Below, piece by piece: positions 13,624 to 15,981 of a DNA stretch of 15,981 nucleotides. The notes below the pieces were generated by a model. That model had not been told where the DNA came from and did no database searches. It worked only from the letters and a program-made list of their open reading frames with translations. This DNA is from ZC4RG29 sp036381475. GTDB taxonomy: Bacteria > Bacteroidota > Bacteroidia > Cytophagales > Cyclobacteriaceae. The DNA is taken from the NCBI GenBank assembly GCA_036381475.1, contig DASVCT010000180.1, positions 1 through 15,981 on the forward strand. Direction: 5' to 3'. The position numbers and the translations under genes are program-made. The stretch's first letter is position 1. Each line of letters begins with the position of its first letter.

Positions 13624-14613
13624 ATGCCAGTTTCTAAAACGTCTTTTATCACCTGGAGGGATTTAAGAAGGCTCATTTTGCGCTTGGTTCCAGCTGTCCT
13701 GACGGTTATGGCAATAACCTCTGCCTGCCAGGAAAGCCGGGAGGTACGGGTGCAGCGCTTTCTAATGCGGGGGAATGAGATGATCCGGCGAAATAATCCG
13801 GACCAGGCCGAAAGGTTTTTCCGCGAAGCCATAATACTGGACAGCTGTTTTGCCGATGCCTGGAATAACCTGGGTACCGTTCAGTTCAATCGCGGGCAGA
13901 ACGCAGAGGCTATCGAAAGCTATTCCCACGCGCTCATGTGCCGGCCGGATTTTGTCGACGCCTGGATTAATCGCGCGAATGTCGGTTATAAGATGGGCGA
14001 CTGGTCGCGCGCGCTCGGCGATCTTGATAAAGCGCAGGAGTTGAAACCCGACACGGCTGTGATCCCTCATCTAAGAGGCCTGATCTACACCGCGGCCAGG
14101 GACTATGGTGCGGCTAAAACTGAGTTTCGTAAGTTGCTGAAACGCGACCGGGAGAATGCTGAAGCGTGGATCAACCTGGGTGCAGTACTGTATTATGAAG
14201 GCAAATTGGATTCAGCACAGCTTGTTATTGAAACGGCTGTCGGCATGGCGCCGGATGAACCGAACGCATACAATATACTAGCACTGATCGGCATCGATGA
14301 GGGGAACTACGACCAGGCGATGGATTACATCGAAAAGGCACTTTCGCTTCGCCCCGATGACCCATACTTCCTCAACAACCGCGCTTATGTATTGCTTATG
14401 ACAGGTAAGCTCCCGGAAGCGCTTAGCGAGATCGACAAGAGTATTGTGAAAGACCCGCTCAACGCCTGGGCCTATCGCAACAAGGGCATCTACTATTACC
14501 TTTCCGGTGATCCCGTTAATGCTGTGAGGCTACTGGAACGGGCGCTGGAAATGGATTCAACAGTAAGAGAAGCAAAGCAATATCTGAAGCTGGCATTGGA
14601 AAAGAAGGGTTGA
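13624..14613 (+). CDS. TPR-repeat lipoprotein
   Basis: The 329-residue protein begins with a basic N-terminus (WRDLRRLILR), a hydrophobic stretch (LVPAVLTVMA) and a lipobox-like ITSAC with Cys35, so it is probably a lipoprotein anchored to a membrane and facing the periplasm. From about residue 45 to the end it consists of roughly eight tetratricopeptide repeats of 34 residues, with the typical W/L-G/A-Y-A-P pattern, for example DAWNNLGTVQFNRGQNAEAI, EAWINLGAVLYYEGKLDSAQ and AWAYRNKGIYYYLSGDPVNA. TPR domains bind other proteins; no enzymatic domain is present, so a scaffold or assembly role is likely, and the partner is unknown. The ATG at 13624 is chosen because of the GGAGG site and the upstream promoter. 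It diverges from the his operon, and the Nudix gene follows after 35 bases, perhaps cotranscribed. Confidence 0.88.
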   Translation: MPVSKTSFITWRDLRRLILRLVPAVLTVMAITSACQESREVRVQRFLMRGNEMIRRNNPDQAERFFREAIILDSCFADAWNNLGTVQFNRGQNAEAIESYSHALMCRPDFVDAWINRANVGYKMGDWSRALGDLDKAQELKPDTAVIPHLRGLIYTAARDYGAAKTEFRKLLKRDRENAEAWINLGAVLYYEGKLDSAQLVIETAVGMAPDEPNAYNILALIGIDEGNYDQAMDYIEKALSLRPDDPYFLNNRAYVLLMTGKLPEALSEIDKSIVKDPLNAWAYRNKGIYYYLSGDPVNAVRLLERALEMDSTVREAKQYLKLALEKKG

Positions 14614-14648
14614 CGAGATCGCGGGGATTTTCTTAAAAGCATGATCGC

Positions 14649-15296
14649 ATGACTTTCGAGGGTGAGTTCGATCTTTCTGAATTGGCGCGTTACCTGGAGG
14701 AACGCCTGCAACAGCCGTTGCCCGGGACGACAGCCCACGAGGCGATGTTTCCGTCCTCGCGGGGCAATAGGCGACCGCGGTATCGCGCGAGCGCGCCGGT
14801 CAGGCAGGGGAGTGTGTTGCTGCTGCTCTTCCAGCAGGCCGGGGAAATCTACTTCCCGCTCATCAAACGTCCCGCGTATGCAGGGGTCCACGGTGGACAG
14901 GTAAGCCTTCCCGGCGGAAAAGCGGAACCCGGCGAAACCGTGTTACAGACAGCCCTCAGGGAAGGAGAGGAGGAGATTGGCATTCTTGGCGAAAAGGTCA
15001 CGGCACTCGGACAGCTGACCAGCTTCAACGTTGTTGTGAGCAACATTTACATTACCCCAATCGTGGGCACCTATGAAGGCGTACCGGAATTTATTCCAGA
15101 TCCTCGCGAAGTGGACCGTGTGCTGCTGGGCTCAGTGTCTCAGCTTCGTCTCCAGCGCGAAATCACGAAGCGCGAGGTCTTGTCCGGCACAAGCCTTCCC
15201 CTGATTGCGCCGCACTTTGAAGTCCAGCGTGAGGTCGTGTGGGGCGCGACGGCAATGATACTGAATGAATTTCGATTGCTCCTGCGAGGGGAGTAG
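14649..15296 (+). CDS. Nudix hydrolase, CoA diphosphatase-like
   Basis: The 215-residue protein has a complete Nudix box, Gly90 to Ile112 (GKAEPGETVLQTALREGEEE followed by IGI), which binds the metal that cleaves nucleoside diphosphate-linked substrates. Just before it, LIKRPAYAGVHGGQVSLPGG (71-90) matches the UPF0035 signature that marks the CoA-pyrophosphatase subgroup (NUDT7, E. coli NudL). Those enzymes cleave CoA or acyl-CoA to phosphopantetheine and 3',5'-ADP. The N-terminal 50 residues (ending RYRASAPVRQGSVLLLLF) also fit this group. It is cytoplasmic, with no signal peptide. It follows the TPR gene by 35 bases with no terminator seen, and ends 4 bases before the convergent metalloprotease gene. 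The subgroup call is good; the substrate is inferred. Confidence 0.9.
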   Translation: MTFEGEFDLSELARYLEERLQQPLPGTTAHEAMFPSSRGNRRPRYRASAPVRQGSVLLLLFQQAGEIYFPLIKRPAYAGVHGGQVSLPGGKAEPGETVLQTALREGEEEIGILGEKVTALGQLTSFNVVVSNIYITPIVGTYEGVPEFIPDPREVDRVLLGSVSQLRLQREITKREVLSGTSLPLIAPHFEVQREVVWGATAMILNEFRLLLRGE

Positions 15297-15300
15297 CTGG

Positions 15301-15981
15301 TCAGTCGGCCGGCAAGGCTGCAGTGAGTTGATCCAGGATGTATTGAAAGTGGTGTCGTGTGGGGACGTCATCAGTTTTCCTGATGGCCCTGGGCAACCGA
15401 TCGCGCAGCGACTTGAGTTGGGCGATGGTTTCCGGGACGATGTCGTTATAGCTTATTGATGAGGAGGGTTCGATCAGTCGCAATAGTTTGTCAACGTAGT
15501 TGCGTTGCAGTGAACGGCGGAAGATGTCGACGGGCTGGTTGGTCCGTACTTCTCTCATGATGAAGCGGTCCATGTCGTAAAAGAAGCTGGACAGGCTGTA
15601 CGTGCGCAGACCGTGCATGGATTCCGCGTTAATCAACTCGCGAAGGTTCGAGACGCTGAGGAGATTGGAGAGCACCTGGTTCTGGAACCGTTCAACGATT
15701 TGCAGGGGAGAACGGCCGACGCGGGCCAGAATCACCGAGTCGAGTAACCAGGTAGGTGTGGTGAACAAATGCTCATCGAGAAAATGAATGGCGTTTCGTT
15801 GCAGGTGCGCGGGTACAGGTTGATAGACAGCGCCGGGTTGATTGTACGTCTTCAGCGTCTGGTACGTTCCGCCGACATATCGCATGACGTGGCGGAGGTA
15901 GTTTCCATATTGTTCAGTAACTCCACCATACACTTCGGCAAGGCCGCTGTAGTCGGCACCTTCCTGACGCGTCCATTCGAT
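15301..15981 (-). CDS. Zinc-dependent metalloprotease family protein (DUF5117/DUF4953 type), C-terminal part
   Basis: The frame is open to the right edge of the window, so the N-terminal part is missing; 226 codons are seen. The sequence resembles the C-terminal alpha-helical region of large Bacteroidota metalloproteases with DUF5118, DUF5117 and DUF4953 domains: EQYGNYLRHVMRYVGGTYQT, VPAHLQRNAIHFLDEHLFTT followed by PTWLLD, QNQVLSNLLS, and FRRSLQRNYVDKLLRLI. The catalytic HExxH site of this family would lie outside the window and cannot be checked. Members are usually secreted or outer-membrane-associated and about 800 residues long. The stop is 4 bases from the stop of the convergent Nudix gene. 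A GTG at 15933 is an internal codon, not a start. Family recognised from memory of the pattern, so moderately sure. Confidence 0.7.
   Translation of the reverse strand: MEWTRQEGADYSGLAEVYGGVTEQYGNYLRHVMRYVGGTYQTLKTYNQPGAVYQPVPAHLQRNAIHFLDEHLFTTPTWLLDSVILARVGRSPLQIVERFQNQVLSNLLSVSNLRELINAESMHGLRTYSLSSFFYDMDRFIMREVRTNQPVDIFRRSLQRNYVDKLLRLIEPSSSISYNDIVPETIAQLKSLRDRLPRAIRKTDDVPTRHHFQYILDQLTAALPAD

Overview
The window looks like chromosomal DNA from a member of the Bacteroidota, most likely a Cytophagales-type soil or aquatic bacterium (inference). Supporting signs are TAnnTTTG-like -7 promoter elements, few Shine-Dalgarno sites, a fused hisB and hisIE, a VCBS/FG-GAP surface protein, a DUF5117/DUF4953-type zinc metalloprotease and a TPR lipoprotein. 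GC content is moderate and even, and I see no mobile elements, tRNA, rRNA or CRISPR.

Layout. (1) 2-955: 3' end of a secreted FG-GAP/VCBS repeat protein, plus strand. (2) 970-3349, minus strand: a probable four-gene operon, transcribed as six-TM membrane protein, small winged-helix regulator, secreted DUF1579-like protein, DUF72 protein. Its promoter region carries a palindrome between the -33 and -7 elements. (3) 3439-4029: ribE (riboflavin synthase), overlapping the convergent PAP2 phosphatase (4009-4593, minus). (4) 4784-6268: a dihydrolipoamide-dehydrogenase-like flavoprotein that lacks both redox cysteines. (5) 6273-13346, minus strand: a complete, tightly packed histidine operon in the order hisG-hisD-hisC-hisB-hisH-hisA-hisF-hisIE, covering every step from PRPP+ATP to histidine. 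(6) 13383-13581: the operon's leader, with a promoter, a short unlisted gene for a 21-residue leader peptide containing five consecutive histidines (hisL), a competing antiterminator and a strong intrinsic terminator. (7) 13624-14613: TPR lipoprotein, divergent from the his operon. (8) 14649-15296: Nudix CoA-diphosphatase-like hydrolase. (9) 15301-15981, minus: 3' end of a zinc-metalloprotease-family gene running off the window.

The most notable element is the his leader. The His codons, a segment over the leader stop codon and the two arms of the terminator can form mutually exclusive hairpins, as in classical ribosome-mediated attenuation. The sequence therefore predicts that charged tRNA-His controls readthrough into hisG. 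Genes are packed very tightly, and no intergenic stretch exceeds 300 bases; the longest (13347-13623) is filled by the attenuator and two divergent promoters.
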